Shown here in pieces: positions 10,217 to 18,825 of a DNA stretch of 64,000 bases. The DNA is taken from the NCBI GenBank assembly GCA_903922735.1, contig CAIXUZ010000049.1, positions 19,439-83,438 of the forward strand, given 5' to 3'. The translations under genes and the position numbers were made by a program. The DNA comes from an uncultured Verrucomicrobia subdivision 3 bacterium (GTDB lineage Bacteria > Verrucomicrobiota > Verrucomicrobiia > Limisphaerales > UBA11358). A model generated the notes under the pieces. It ran no database searches. It was not told the DNA's origin and worked only from the letters and a program-made list of their open reading frames with translations. Numbering within the stretch: the first letter of the stretch is position 1; each line of letters opens with the position of its first letter.

Positions 10217-10383
10217 CGGTGCTGATAATTCATTCCACCAAGAACACCGCCCTGCCACCCTTCGGGAGAGTTCCAAGGACGGACAGAAGCATTATCCGGA
10301 TCGGTCGAGGCGCACCCGACCGATAGTACCACCAAGGCTGTAATAACAGCAAACAGAACCACGTGGGTGGCGCAAACCTTCAT
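10213..10383 (-). CDS. Small lipoprotein, 56 aa (not in ORF track)
   Basis: I translated this myself because it is below the track cut-off. The product begins MKVCATHVVLFAVITALVVL and continues into SVGC, a lipobox (LSVGC), so a signal peptide and an N-terminal lipid anchor are expected. The mature part is about 33 residues, with 'PDNASVRPWNSPEGWQGGVL'. Its ATG lies one base after the TAA of the upstream coiled-coil gene (TAA-A-ATG), so the pair is probably translationally coupled. The tail overlaps the stop of the cyclo-ligase gene on the other strand. I believe similar short 'NASVRPWN' lipoproteins occur in related bacteria, but that is memory and not a search result. Function unknown. Confidence 0.75.
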   Translation of the reverse strand: MKVCATHVVLFAVITALVVLSVGCASTDPDNASVRPWNSPEGWQGGVLGGMNYQHR

Positions 10384-10384
10384 T

Positions 10385-11152
10385 TTATGTGGCCGGATGA
10401 GCCGGAGTGACTTCGTCGCCTTCGATCATCTCACCCAATTTCCAACCCGGGATGATATTGGCAATGCTGCGATCTTTTTGGACGTTGCGGATAATAATTT
10501 TGGCAACCAGCTTGCCTTCACGGCTGACCAGCAATTCGCCGTCCTGAATCGCACCCTGATTTTCGCCGATGTCAAGAACCACAAATTCCCATTTAGGATC
10601 CACCACAATAACTTTACCCTTCAAATCGGCGCGCAATTTAATATCGGTATCCGGGCCAATAAATTTTGCCAACTGAGCTTTGGTGCTGATAAACTGGCGA
10701 GTTAATATCGCTTTTTCCTCGATAATGGCGGCAATCTGAACTTCCGTGTCCTTAAGTTTTTTGGCAATATTCAAAACTTGTTCGGGCGTCAGGTTTGAGG
10801 TTTTGTAGCTTGCCAGCTGGGATTGAACATCATCACGTTCCTGGGTGATTTTGGCAAGTTTGTCGGACAGCTCATCCGCACGCTTCGACTGAGCCACGGC
10901 CCGGGCATTGGCCTGATCAAGCTCAGACTTGGTAGTGGCCAATTCCGTCCGAACCTTGGCCAGATCGCCTTTGGTCTTGGTCAGTTCCGTCTTGGTCTTT
11001 TTATGAGCATCCTGCTCAGTGACCTTGGCGGATTTCTCGTCATCGCGTTGTTTTGTCAACGCGGGAATTTTGTCGGTTACGGCAAAATAACTTACGGTGC
11101 CGGCAGCCAGCGCGGCGACAATGGCCAGAATTAAACTGATGCGAAGTAACAT
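10385..11152 (-). CDS. Membrane-anchored coiled-coil protein of unknown function
   Basis: The protein has about 255 residues. After an N-terminal TM helix (LLRISLILAIVAALAAGTVS) comes a long charged coiled coil (about residues 30-135) rich in K/T/D/E, with 'TKTELTKTKGDLAKVRTELA' as an example. A conserved-looking C-terminal domain follows, containing 'GKVIVVDPKWEFVVLDIGEN' and 'GELLVSREGKLVAKI', which suggests a small beta domain. I start at the second ATG (11152), since the first, four codons upstream, adds only MLPI. It is coupled to the small lipoprotein gene downstream. The architecture would place the C-terminal domain outside the inner membrane at the end of a rod. I do not recognise a named family. 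Confidence 0.8.
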   Translation of the reverse strand: MLLRISLILAIVAALAAGTVSYFAVTDKIPALTKQRDDEKSAKVTEQDAHKKTKTELTKTKGDLAKVRTELATTKSELDQANARAVAQSKRADELSDKLAKITQERDDVQSQLASYKTSNLTPEQVLNIAKKLKDTEVQIAAIIEEKAILTRQFISTKAQLAKFIGPDTDIKLRADLKGKVIVVDPKWEFVVLDIGENQGAIQDGELLVSREGKLVAKIIIRNVQKDRSIANIIPGWKLGEMIEGDEVTPAHPAT

Positions 11153-11164
11153 GATTGGTAGCAA

Positions 11165-11412
11165 TTTTTTTGAGACTAAACCGCTTCACTCTAAGTGTCA
11201 ATGCCGTTTCTATTTTCTTAAAAACCGGCCGACCATGAAATTTTCAACGCGATCAGATAGCACAACCATTAGGAGTACTCCAACACAAATTGCCTGCTTT
11301 CACACCATTTTCCGCCACCCGCGCCGGCCAATGCCGAATAGCGCTTTAAAAATCATCAATTCTTCTTTCCCCCGATTTTTATTTTTCCATATCATTGCTT
11401 TCTCGATTAACA
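11165..11412. other. Intergenic, nothing identified
   Basis: This AT-rich divergent spacer lies between the coiled-coil gene and the prenyltransferase gene and presumably holds both promoters. I saw no convincing RNA, repeat or terminator. Confidence 0.5.
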
Positions 11413-12279
11413 ATGCATTTCACCCCGCAACTGCGCACGCTCCTCGTCCTTGGCCGCGTGGCAAATTTGCCGACGGCATGGTCAAACTGCCTGGCCGGCT
11501 GGTGGCTCGGCGGAGGGGGGAATTATTGGAAACTACCATTTTTACTTCTGGGCGTCAGTCTGCTGCACACCGGCGGAATGTTTTTAAATGATGCTTTTGA
11601 TGCCGACTCGGACCACCAGCGGCGTCCGGAACGGCCAATTCCATCAGGAAAAATTTCGATCCACCTCGCCTGGCGTCTTGGCTTCAGCCTTCTGGTCGCG
11701 GGCATATTCCTGTTGCTATTCTGTAGTCAGCTCTCGGCCGGTGCGGCAATTGTCCTCGCGCTGTGCATCCTGCTTTACAACTTCTCTCACAAATTTTTCA
11801 CTGCGGCGCCATGGTTGCTCGGCACCTGCCGCTTTTGGATTTACATCATCGCCGGAGCATCGGGTGCAACGGGCTTGAATGGTTGGCCAATCCTGTGCGG
11901 CCTGGCCATGGCACTCTATGTCGTAGGCTCAAACTTCGTTGTGCGACGCGAAAGCCATCGGGGTGCCATCCCCTTCTGGCCGCTGCTCCCGCTCGCGGTG
12001 CCAATCCTGCTGGCGGTCGCGATGAACACCGGCGGTTTCCGGCTCCGTGCCCTCGGGCTTGCCGCCGGTTTAATCGGGTGGACCGGCTGGTGCGTGCGGA
12101 AGCTTTTCACCGGTGGTGCGGGCAGCGTTGCCATCATCGCCGCAAACCTCATGGCCGGTATTGTCTTCGTAGATTGGCTCGCCGTTGCGCCGCAATTATC
12201 ATTCTGGCCGGGCGCTGCCGTCTTCCTTTCGCTCTTCGGCTTGACGAAATGGCTGCAAAAAATCGCACCGGTAAGCTGA
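11413..12279 (+). CDS. UbiA-family membrane prenyltransferase
   Basis: This is an integral membrane protein of about 288 residues with roughly eight hydrophobic segments. The first Asp-rich motif of the UbiA superfamily is 'NDAFDADSDHQRRPERPIPS', which binds Mg-diphosphate. The second Asp-rich motif expected in helix 6 is not obvious: the region reads 'LLYNFSHKFFTAAPWLLGTC'. That fits divergent UbiA relatives, not UbiA/MenA proper. The N-terminal 'LVLGRVANLPTAWSNCLAGW' is typical of the superfamily. I start at the ATG at 11413 instead of the track start at 11395. The prenyl acceptor cannot be named. It stands alone in its transcription direction, with no biosynthetic neighbours. Confidence 0.85.
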   Translation: MHFTPQLRTLLVLGRVANLPTAWSNCLAGWWLGGGGNYWKLPFLLLGVSLLHTGGMFLNDAFDADSDHQRRPERPIPSGKISIHLAWRLGFSLLVAGIFLLLFCSQLSAGAAIVLALCILLYNFSHKFFTAAPWLLGTCRFWIYIIAGASGATGLNGWPILCGLAMALYVVGSNFVVRRESHRGAIPFWPLLPLAVPILLAVAMNTGGFRLRALGLAAGLIGWTGWCVRKLFTGGAGSVAIIAANLMAGIVFVDWLAVAPQLSFWPGAAVFLSLFGLTKWLQKIAPVS

Positions 12280-12417
12280 TTCCACGGAAACAAAGCGTCG
12301 GGCCGATATATTTGACGAACCGGAGGAAATTTGTTCCCCGCCCTTGCCTCCGGCGCGCGACTCCAGCAAACCACGCTTGAACAGTAGGCTACATCAAGCT
12401 ATGCTTGTCGTTCGCTT

Positions 12418-14088
12418 ATGAGCGCTGAAGGAACTGTCAAATTGACCCACAACGAGGAAATCAAGGCCGCCATTCCAACCTTGGCCGGCACCATTGCCGC
12501 GACCATTGCTGATCCGTCGACCGACCATTTCTCCGAGGACGACAACCAATTCCTGAAATTCCACGGCAGCTATCAACAGGACGACCGCGACCTGCGCAAG
12601 ACGGGCAAGAAATACATCATGATGATCCGCGGCCGCATCCCCGGCGGTGTCATGACCACCAGGCAATACGCTGTCTTCGACCAGCTCGCTTCGGATTACG
12701 GCAATACCACGCTGCGCATCACCACCCGCCAGAGCATCCAGTTCCACGGCGTGGTCAAAAATAATTTCCGGCCGGTGGTCAAGGCCATCAACGAATGCCT
12801 GCTCTCCACGCTCGCCGCCTGCGGCGATGTGAACCGCAACGTGCTCGCGCCGCCCACGCCCGCCTACACCAAGGCACGGGAACAGGTTGTTGCCGACGCA
12901 CACAAGGTCGCGCTGGCGCTCGCGCCAAAGACGCCGGCGTATCACGCCATCTGGATTGACGGCGTGCAGCTCGACAATGACGCGCCGGAGAATAAAAACT
13001 TCGTGGATCCGCTTTATGGCAAGACCTATTTGCCACGCAAGTTTAAGATCGCCTTTGTCATCCCGCCGGTGAATGACCTGGACGTTTACACGAACTGCCT
13101 CGGCCTCATCGCCATCGTCGAGAACGACCAACTCATTGGATATAACCTCTGCGTTGGCGGCGGCATGGGCCGCAGCCATGGCAACGAGGCGACCTATCCG
13201 CGCCTGGCGGATGTCATCGGCTTTTTCACACCGGACAAGATTGTGGACGTGACGAAAGCCGTACTGACCATCCATCGCGATTTCGGCGACCGCACCGACC
13301 GCAAGCATGCGCGCTTAAAATACGTCGTCGCCGAACGCGGCGTGAAGTTCATGCAGGACGAGGTGAACCAGCGCGCCGGCATCACGCTCGCCCCGGCGAA
13401 GCATTATCAATTCACCACGACGAGCGATCTGCTCGGCTGGCGCAAGGCAGTGGATGGAAGCTGGTTTCTCGGCGTGTTTGTCGAATCCGGCCGCGTGAAA
13501 GGCGCGCAGAAAAAAGCGTTGCGCGACGTCGCGGACAAATTTCCGAAGATCGAATTCCGGCTGACGGCGAATCAAAATGTTATTCTGGCCAACGTCAGTG
13601 ATGCCGACAAAGCAGGCATCAACGCGGCCTTCAGCGCCCATGGCTTGAAAACGGAAAATCAGACGACCCTTTTGCATGCCGCAGCCATGGCCTGTCCATC
13701 GTTGCCGACCTGCGGCCTCGGCCTGGCGGAATCCGAACGCATGCTGCCGGGCTTCATTGACCGCATCGAAAAACTTTTGACCGAAGTTGGTTTGGATGGC
13801 GAAGAAATCATCATCCGCTCGACCGGCTGCCCGAACGGCTGTGCGCGCCCCTACATGGCGGAGATTGCGTTCGTCGGCAAGGCGCCCGGACGTTATCAAG
13901 TCTGGCTTGGCGGCGACGTCGCGGGCACGCGGCTCAACCAAATCTGGAAAGACGTCATCAAGGAATCCGATTTGGAAACGGAGTTCCGCCCCGTATTCAC
14001 GCGCTTCGCGAAAGAACGCACCGCCGGCGAACGCTTCGGCGACTGGTGCGCGCGCGTTTTGCTGAAAGAACAACCGACCACCAATTGA
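12418..14088 (+). CDS. cysI: Assimilatory sulfite reductase hemoprotein
   Basis: This enzyme reduces sulfite to sulfide with a siroheme-[4Fe-4S] centre. The four cluster ligands are visible: 'CPSLPTC' followed by 'GCPNGCARPYMAE'. Siroheme-binding segments 'TLRITTRQSIQFHGV' and 'GGGMGRSHGN' are present. At 556 residues it matches CysI or ferredoxin-type Sir. No flavoprotein CysJ lies nearby, so the electron donor (ferredoxin or a distant CysJ) is open. It is the first gene of a cysI-cysH-cysD-cysN cluster on the same strand; cysH follows after 8 bp. Confidence 0.95.
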   Translation: MSAEGTVKLTHNEEIKAAIPTLAGTIAATIADPSTDHFSEDDNQFLKFHGSYQQDDRDLRKTGKKYIMMIRGRIPGGVMTTRQYAVFDQLASDYGNTTLRITTRQSIQFHGVVKNNFRPVVKAINECLLSTLAACGDVNRNVLAPPTPAYTKAREQVVADAHKVALALAPKTPAYHAIWIDGVQLDNDAPENKNFVDPLYGKTYLPRKFKIAFVIPPVNDLDVYTNCLGLIAIVENDQLIGYNLCVGGGMGRSHGNEATYPRLADVIGFFTPDKIVDVTKAVLTIHRDFGDRTDRKHARLKYVVAERGVKFMQDEVNQRAGITLAPAKHYQFTTTSDLLGWRKAVDGSWFLGVFVESGRVKGAQKKALRDVADKFPKIEFRLTANQNVILANVSDADKAGINAAFSAHGLKTENQTTLLHAAAMACPSLPTCGLGLAESERMLPGFIDRIEKLLTEVGLDGEEIIIRSTGCPNGCARPYMAEIAFVGKAPGRYQVWLGGDVAGTRLNQIWKDVIKESDLETEFRPVFTRFAKERTAGERFGDWCARVLLKEQPTTN

Positions 14089-14096
14089 TCTGACCC

Positions 14097-14762
14097 ATGA
14101 CCCCTGAAAAAATTTCCCGGGCCAACATCGAACTGCGTCACCATACGCCGCTGGAAATCATCCGTTGGGCCATCGCGCAGTCGAATGGTCACGCGATCGT
14201 CTCGACCAATTTTCGCCCCTACGAAGCGGTGATCCTCCATCTTGTCACGCAAGTGCAGCCGGACATTCCAGTGCTCTGGGTGGACCACGGCTACAATCGC
14301 CCGGCGACTTATGTCCACGCCGAGCAGGTGACGAAATTACTCAAGCTAAACCTCAAGGCCTACCTTCCCAAGGTGACCGCCGCGCATTACGACGCCGCGT
14401 TCGGCGGCATGCCGGAACCGACACCGGAAAACGAGGAGCGCATCAAGGCGTTCAGCACCGCGATGAAACTGGAGCCATTCCAGCGCGGCATGAAAGAGCT
14501 AGCGCCAACCGTCTGGCTCACGGCGCTGCGCCAGGTGCAGAACCCGAACCGCGCCGGCCTCGACATCGTGACTGAGGACAAGAATTTTAATTCGCTGAAA
14601 GTCAGCCCGCTCTTTTACTGGAGCGACGCCGACCTGGAAAATTATCTGCGGCAGCACCACCTTCCGAACGAGTGGGATTATTTCGATCCCGCCAAAGCCG
14701 ACGACAAGCGCGAGTGCGGCTTGCACGCAAGCTGGGGCGGCAAAGCCATGGAAAAAACCTAA
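14097..14762 (+). CDS. cysH: Phosphoadenosine phosphosulfate (PAPS) reductase family
   Basis: This enzyme reduces activated sulfate to sulfite using thioredoxin or glutaredoxin. The 221-residue protein has the PAPS reductase N-terminal segment 'GHAIVSTNFRPYEAVILH', 'VLWVDHGYNRPATY', and the catalytic C-terminal ECGLH motif. ECGLH contains its only cysteine, so the two Cys-Cys pairs that bind the [4Fe-4S] cluster in APS reductases are absent, which points to PAPS as substrate. The usual STSFGAQ-like nucleotide loop reads STNFRPY here, a noticeable departure. It lies between cysI and cysD. Confidence 0.92.
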   Translation: MTPEKISRANIELRHHTPLEIIRWAIAQSNGHAIVSTNFRPYEAVILHLVTQVQPDIPVLWVDHGYNRPATYVHAEQVTKLLKLNLKAYLPKVTAAHYDAAFGGMPEPTPENEERIKAFSTAMKLEPFQRGMKELAPTVWLTALRQVQNPNRAGLDIVTEDKNFNSLKVSPLFYWSDADLENYLRQHHLPNEWDYFDPAKADDKRECGLHASWGGKAMEKT

Positions 14763-14774
14763 ACTTCCCGCAGA

Positions 14775-14838
14775 GGCGGCCGATTTCCGCAGATTGGTTT
14801 TTTATTTTATCTGCGTCCATCTGCGTTAATCTGCGGGC
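14775..14838. repeat. TCTGCG short tandem repeat with inverted partner
   Basis: The 82-bp cysH-cysD gap holds ATCTGCG units repeated at about 11-bp spacing (ATCTGCGTCCATCTGCGTTA then ATCTGCGGG), and an inverted copy CCGCAGATT just upstream. It could form a hairpin in the cys mRNA. Similar 'ATCTGCG' repeats occur widely in environmental genomes, to my recollection. Confidence 0.65.
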
Positions 14839-14844
14839 GACAAA

Positions 14845-15783
14845 ATGAGCTCATACCATCTTGACCATTTGCAGTATCTGGAAACGGAAGCGATCCACAT
14901 CATGCGTGAAGTCGCCGCCGAATTTGAACGCCCCGCCCTGCTCTTCTCCGGCGGCAAAGATTCCATCTGTCTGCTGCGCCTCGCGGAAAAAGCCTTCCGC
15001 CCTTCCGACATCCCGATGCCGTTCCTGAATGTCGAGACCGGTCACGAGTTTCCCGAGCTCCTCGAGTTCCGCGACCGCCGCGCCAAGGAACTTGGCGCCA
15101 AGCTCATCGTTCGCACCGTGGATGAAGCCATCGCCAAGGGGCTCGCCCATCCCGCGCCCGGCGAGATCAGCCGCAATAAGCTCCAGATTCCCGTGCTGCT
15201 CGGCGCAATCGAGGAATTTCAATTTGACTGCGCCATCGGCGGCGCGCGACGCGACGAGGAAAAAGCCCGCGCCAAGGAACGCTTCTTCAGCTTCCGGGAT
15301 TCCTTCGGCCAGTGGGATCCGAAAAATCAGCGGCCCGAGATCTGGAACCTTTATAATGCCAAGTTGAATCCGGGCGAGAATATGCGCGTCTTTCCGCTTT
15401 CCAACTGGACGGAGATGGATGTCTGGGAATACATCAAAACAGAGAAGCTCGAGGTGCCGAACATCTATTTCAGTCACGAGCGCGAATGTTATCGCAAGGG
15501 CGGCCAATGGCTGCCAGTCCCGCCGCCGCACACCGATGCGAGCAAGCCCGATCCTTATGCCGGTGCGCGTCCGAAACCGAATGAGCCGATCAAGAAAATG
15601 ATCTGCCGCGTCCGCACGATTGCCGACATGATCAGCACCGGCATGATCGAATCAAAAACGGAAACGATTGACGACATCATCGGCGAAGTTTCCGCCGCGC
15701 GCGTGACCGAACGCGGCACCCGCGCTGACGACAAGGCCAGTGAAGCCGCCATGGAAGATCGTAAAAAAGCCGGTTACTTTTGA
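14845..15783 (+). CDS. cysD: Sulfate adenylyltransferase subunit 2
   Basis: This is the small, catalytic subunit of ATP sulfurylase, which makes APS from ATP and sulfate together with CysN. The PP-loop is 'LLFSGGKDSICLLRLA' (about residue 32). 'GGARRDEEKARAKERFFSFR' and 'LSNWTEMDVWEYI' are classic CysD segments. The C-terminus runs to 'MEDRKKAGYF', as in most CysD proteins. At 312 residues it is full length. CysN follows after 5 bp, so the two subunits are co-translated. Confidence 0.97.
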   Translation: MSSYHLDHLQYLETEAIHIMREVAAEFERPALLFSGGKDSICLLRLAEKAFRPSDIPMPFLNVETGHEFPELLEFRDRRAKELGAKLIVRTVDEAIAKGLAHPAPGEISRNKLQIPVLLGAIEEFQFDCAIGGARRDEEKARAKERFFSFRDSFGQWDPKNQRPEIWNLYNAKLNPGENMRVFPLSNWTEMDVWEYIKTEKLEVPNIYFSHERECYRKGGQWLPVPPPHTDASKPDPYAGARPKPNEPIKKMICRVRTIADMISTGMIESKTETIDDIIGEVSAARVTERGTRADDKASEAAMEDRKKAGYF

Positions 15784-15788
15784 TTGAT

Positions 15789-17105
15789 ATGCCCCACTCG
15801 CATCCCATCGAACTTTTGCGCTTCAACACCTGCGGGTCCGTTGACGACGGCAAATCCACGCTTATCGGCCGGCTGCTTTACGATTCCAAGTCGCTGATGG
15901 AAGACCAGGTCGAGGCGCTCGAGCGCAGCGCCGACATCACCGGCGGCGGCCAGATCAATCTCGCCAATCTCACCGACGGTCTCCGCGCCGAACGCGAACA
16001 GGGGATCACGATTGATGTGGCCTATCGCTATTTCGCCACGCCCAAGCGCAAGTTCATCGTCGCCGACACGCCGGGCCATGTGCAATACACCCGCAACATG
16101 GTCACGGGCGCGAGCACGGCGAATCTTTCCATCGTCCTCGTGGATGCGCGGCAGGGCGTGATCGAGCAGACGCGCCGGCACACTTACATCGCGGCGCTGC
16201 TGGGCATTCCGCACCTGGTCATCGCGGTGAACAAGATGGACCTGGTGGATTGGAGCGAGGCGCGCTTCACGGAAATCCGCGACGAGATTGAAGGGTTTCT
16301 GCCGAAGTTCGGCTCCTTCCGCGACGTGAAATTCATTCCCATGAGCGCCTTGTCCGGCGACAACGTGGTGGATGCCTCCGCGAAAACGCCGTGGTATGAA
16401 GGCCCGGCGCTGCTGCATCATCTCGAAACCGTTTACATCGCGAGCGACCGCAATTTCAGCACGTTCCGCTTCCCCGTGCAATGGGTCAACCGCCCGAATA
16501 ACCCGACGAACAAGGAACTGCACGACTTCCGCGGCTTGAGCGGACAGATCGCCAGCGGCATTGTTGCCCAAGGGCAGGAAGTGGTCATCTTCCCCGCCGG
16601 CATCAAGACCAAGGTGAAGGAGATCTGGAGCTATGACGGTTCGCTCGCCGAGGCGTTTTGCCCGCAATCCGTGACCATTTGTTTGCAGGACGACATCGAC
16701 GTGAGCCGGGGCGACATGATTGTGGGCCTGCAAAACCTGCCCGGGCGCAGCACCGAGCTGCAGGCGCGCGTCTGCTGGATGAGCCAGCGGCCGCTGGCGG
16801 CGGGCAAAAAGTTTTATCTCAAGCACACCACGCAAATCGTGCAGGCGGCCGTCACGCAGATAGAAAACCGCATCAACTTCACCACCTTCGAGCCGGAGCC
16901 CCAGCCGGCCGGACTCGGCCTGAACGACATCGGCACCATCCGCCTCCGCACGGCCAAGCCGCTGCTGTTCGACGGCTATGAAACCAACCGGCTCACCGGC
17001 TCATTCATCCTCGTCGAACAAGGCTCGAACGCCACCGTTGCCGCCGGCATGCTGTTTCCGCCCCTGGAAGCCGCCAGGCCGGAATACGACGACTTCGCGA
17101 TTTGA
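15789..17105 (+). CDS. cysN: Sulfate adenylyltransferase subunit 1 (GTPase)
   Basis: This EF-Tu-like GTPase drives APS formation by CysD. G1 is GSVDDGKST, G2 lies in 'AEREQGITIDVAYR', G3 is DTPGHVQY and G4 is NKMD. Domains II and III follow to residue 438. The track start at 15780 is a TTG inside the cysD stop region; the ATG at 15789 is better. There is no fused APS kinase (CysC) domain, and no separate cysC lies in the window although the neighbouring CysH looks PAPS-specific. Confidence 0.96.
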   Translation: MPHSHPIELLRFNTCGSVDDGKSTLIGRLLYDSKSLMEDQVEALERSADITGGGQINLANLTDGLRAEREQGITIDVAYRYFATPKRKFIVADTPGHVQYTRNMVTGASTANLSIVLVDARQGVIEQTRRHTYIAALLGIPHLVIAVNKMDLVDWSEARFTEIRDEIEGFLPKFGSFRDVKFIPMSALSGDNVVDASAKTPWYEGPALLHHLETVYIASDRNFSTFRFPVQWVNRPNNPTNKELHDFRGLSGQIASGIVAQGQEVVIFPAGIKTKVKEIWSYDGSLAEAFCPQSVTICLQDDIDVSRGDMIVGLQNLPGRSTELQARVCWMSQRPLAAGKKFYLKHTTQIVQAAVTQIENRINFTTFEPEPQPAGLGLNDIGTIRLRTAKPLLFDGYETNRLTGSFILVEQGSNATVAAGMLFPPLEAARPEYDDFAI

Positions 17106-17192
17106 AGAAAACTCAACTTGTCGCAGTCGCGCGGAAGATGGGTTCGTTGCTTGGAAAGAATCGCCCGGTCAATGCAATAAATCCGTAAATTG

Positions 17193-17306
17193 CTACTTGG
17201 TCAGCCCGGTTTCGCGAATCAAGGCGTGCAACGTGCCTTTGGCCAGTTCGCGGTGATTCGGTACGGTCAGATACCGATGGGAAGAATGGCGTAAAATGAA
17301 CCTATT
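17193..17306 (-). pseudogene. HicA-type mRNA interferase toxin remnant (C-terminal part only)
   Basis: The minus strand encodes, up to a TAG at 17193, a segment with 'RHSSHRYLTVPNHRELAKG' followed by 'TLHALIRETGLTK'. This matches the second half of HicA/YcfA toxins, including the R-H-x-x-x-H region and the T-V-P-x-H ... G-T-L ... I-R-x-x-G-L-T ending. No HicA start or N-terminal helix can be found upstream in frame, and no HicB follows. I read it as a decayed hicA. Similarity is by eye. Confidence 0.7.
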
Positions 17307-17749
17307 GTCCGCAATTGAAGTGGTGTTCAAAGGGTGAATGAGTGAATAAAATTGGGGGCAATGAGCATCTATCCATCACTGGTTTCGATTCACCTGGCGG
17401 GTGAAGGGAAGGATGAGATATCCTTGGACACGCTGCAACTTAACCCACCGCCCGCGGCCACCCACCGTCACCGGCGTCCACTTCCGGCCACCAGAATTTG
17501 AAATTTCACGTTTAATGGTACACGGCGAAACCGGAAACCGGATTTAATCCGCCAAAGACAACAAAGCCAGGGGCAGAAATTTGAAACTGACGACCGGAAC
17601 CCGAGGCGTGGATTTTAATTCAATATTCACCGAAAAATGGAAGACGGACTTAAGTAGGTGTTTTCCCTATACATGTAGTCTATTTTGAGTATATACGACT
17701 AGTGTTTAGTCTAATTGTGAGCAACTCGCTGTTAGCTTAATTTGTCAAC
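17307..17749. other. Intergenic, no gene found
   Basis: About 440 bp precede the AraC-type gene. A GC-rich patch near 17440-17500 has short repeats of CCGGC(G)TCCAC/CCGGCCACC, which could be old insertion-sequence debris, but I cannot support that. The last 100 bp before the GTG start are AT-rich and likely hold the promoter. Confidence 0.4.
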
Positions 17750-18727
17750 GTGCAAACAATATTTGCAAAATCAGATGATGCGACCAATGGCGTCGCCGAC
17801 CATTCCCAGCCCCATAATTTCACCACCGCTGCCCCCGGAGAAAATGGCCTGGGCAACCGCGCTCTGGTTGACGCATTGACCAACTCCCGCATCTATCGTG
17901 ATTACGAACGCGCGTTCAGCGATTTAACCGGCCTGCCGGTCGCCTTGCAGCCGATTGAGACCTGGCAACTACCGCATCATGGCAAACGCAACGAGAACGC
18001 CTTCTGCTCCCTGATCTCCAAAAAAAGCCGCGCTTGCGCCGCCTGCCTACAGGTGCAGGAACACCTGTGCCAGCAGGCGACAAACGAACCGGAGACGGTG
18101 GTTTGCCCCGTCGGTTTGAGCGATAGCGCCGTGCCGGTGCGCATGAGCGACCGGTTGGTAGGCTTCCTGCAAATCGGCCAGGTATTCCGCAAGAAACCGA
18201 CCGCCGCCCAGTTTGAAAAAGTCGTCAAATTGACCGCCAAATGGGGATTGGACGCCGACCGAGAAACGTTGCGCAACGCCTACTTTTCCGGCAAGGTCAT
18301 TTCACAAAAAGAACACGATTCCGCCATCAAGCTCCTAACCATTTTTGCCCAGCATCTGGCAATGCTGAGCAATCAGGTCTTCATCCAGCAGGAAAACTCC
18401 GAGCCGCCCGCCATCACCAAAGCGCGCGCCTACATCCACGAACACCAGACCGAGGAATTGTCGCTGGGGCAGGTGGCGAAATCCATCAACATGAGCAGTT
18501 ATTACTTCTGCAAAATGTTCAAGAAGGTCACCGGCATCAACTTCACCGATTACGTCGCCCGCGTGCGGATTGAGAAGTCCAAAAATCTGCTCCTCAACCC
18601 CAACCTGCGCGTCAGCGAAATCGCCTTTGAAGTCGGATTCCAGTCGCTCACCCATTTCAACCGCGTGTTCAAAAAGATTCTGGGCCAGTCCCCCACCGAC
18701 TACCGCGCCCAGCTGCTGGCGCACTAA
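17750..18727 (+). CDS. PocR-domain AraC-family transcriptional regulator
   Basis: The protein has 325 residues. The N-terminal half (about 40-205) is a PocR-type ligand-binding domain, with its Cys-rich pattern 'NAFCSLISKKSRACAACLQ', then 'LCQQATNEPETVVCPVGLSD' and 'VGFLQIGQVFRKKP'. The C-terminal half (about 222-322) is an AraC double helix-turn-helix: 'LSLGQVAKSINMSSYYFCKM' and 'RVSEIAFEVGFQSLTHFNRV'. The start is a GTG. PocR domains sense small metabolites in known regulators; the ligand here is unknown. It sits upstream of a two-component pair and the acetate-CoA ligase gene on the same strand, which may be its targets. Confidence 0.92.
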   Translation: MQTIFAKSDDATNGVADHSQPHNFTTAAPGENGLGNRALVDALTNSRIYRDYERAFSDLTGLPVALQPIETWQLPHHGKRNENAFCSLISKKSRACAACLQVQEHLCQQATNEPETVVCPVGLSDSAVPVRMSDRLVGFLQIGQVFRKKPTAAQFEKVVKLTAKWGLDADRETLRNAYFSGKVISQKEHDSAIKLLTIFAQHLAMLSNQVFIQQENSEPPAITKARAYIHEHQTEELSLGQVAKSINMSSYYFCKMFKKVTGINFTDYVARVRIEKSKNLLLNPNLRVSEIAFEVGFQSLTHFNRVFKKILGQSPTDYRAQLLAH

Positions 18728-18825
18728 CCCTCGCGCCCAAGTCCCGCCCCGGCGCCACTGGGGCAGTCGTTATTGATTCTGCAATTGGCATTGGCAGGGG
18801 CCGATTAATTTCCGATATTCCCGCG

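Noticed and set aside
17440-17500. Insertion-sequence end upstream of the AraC-type gene
   Set aside because: Only short GC-rich repeats were seen; no transposase fragment or clean terminal inverted repeats.
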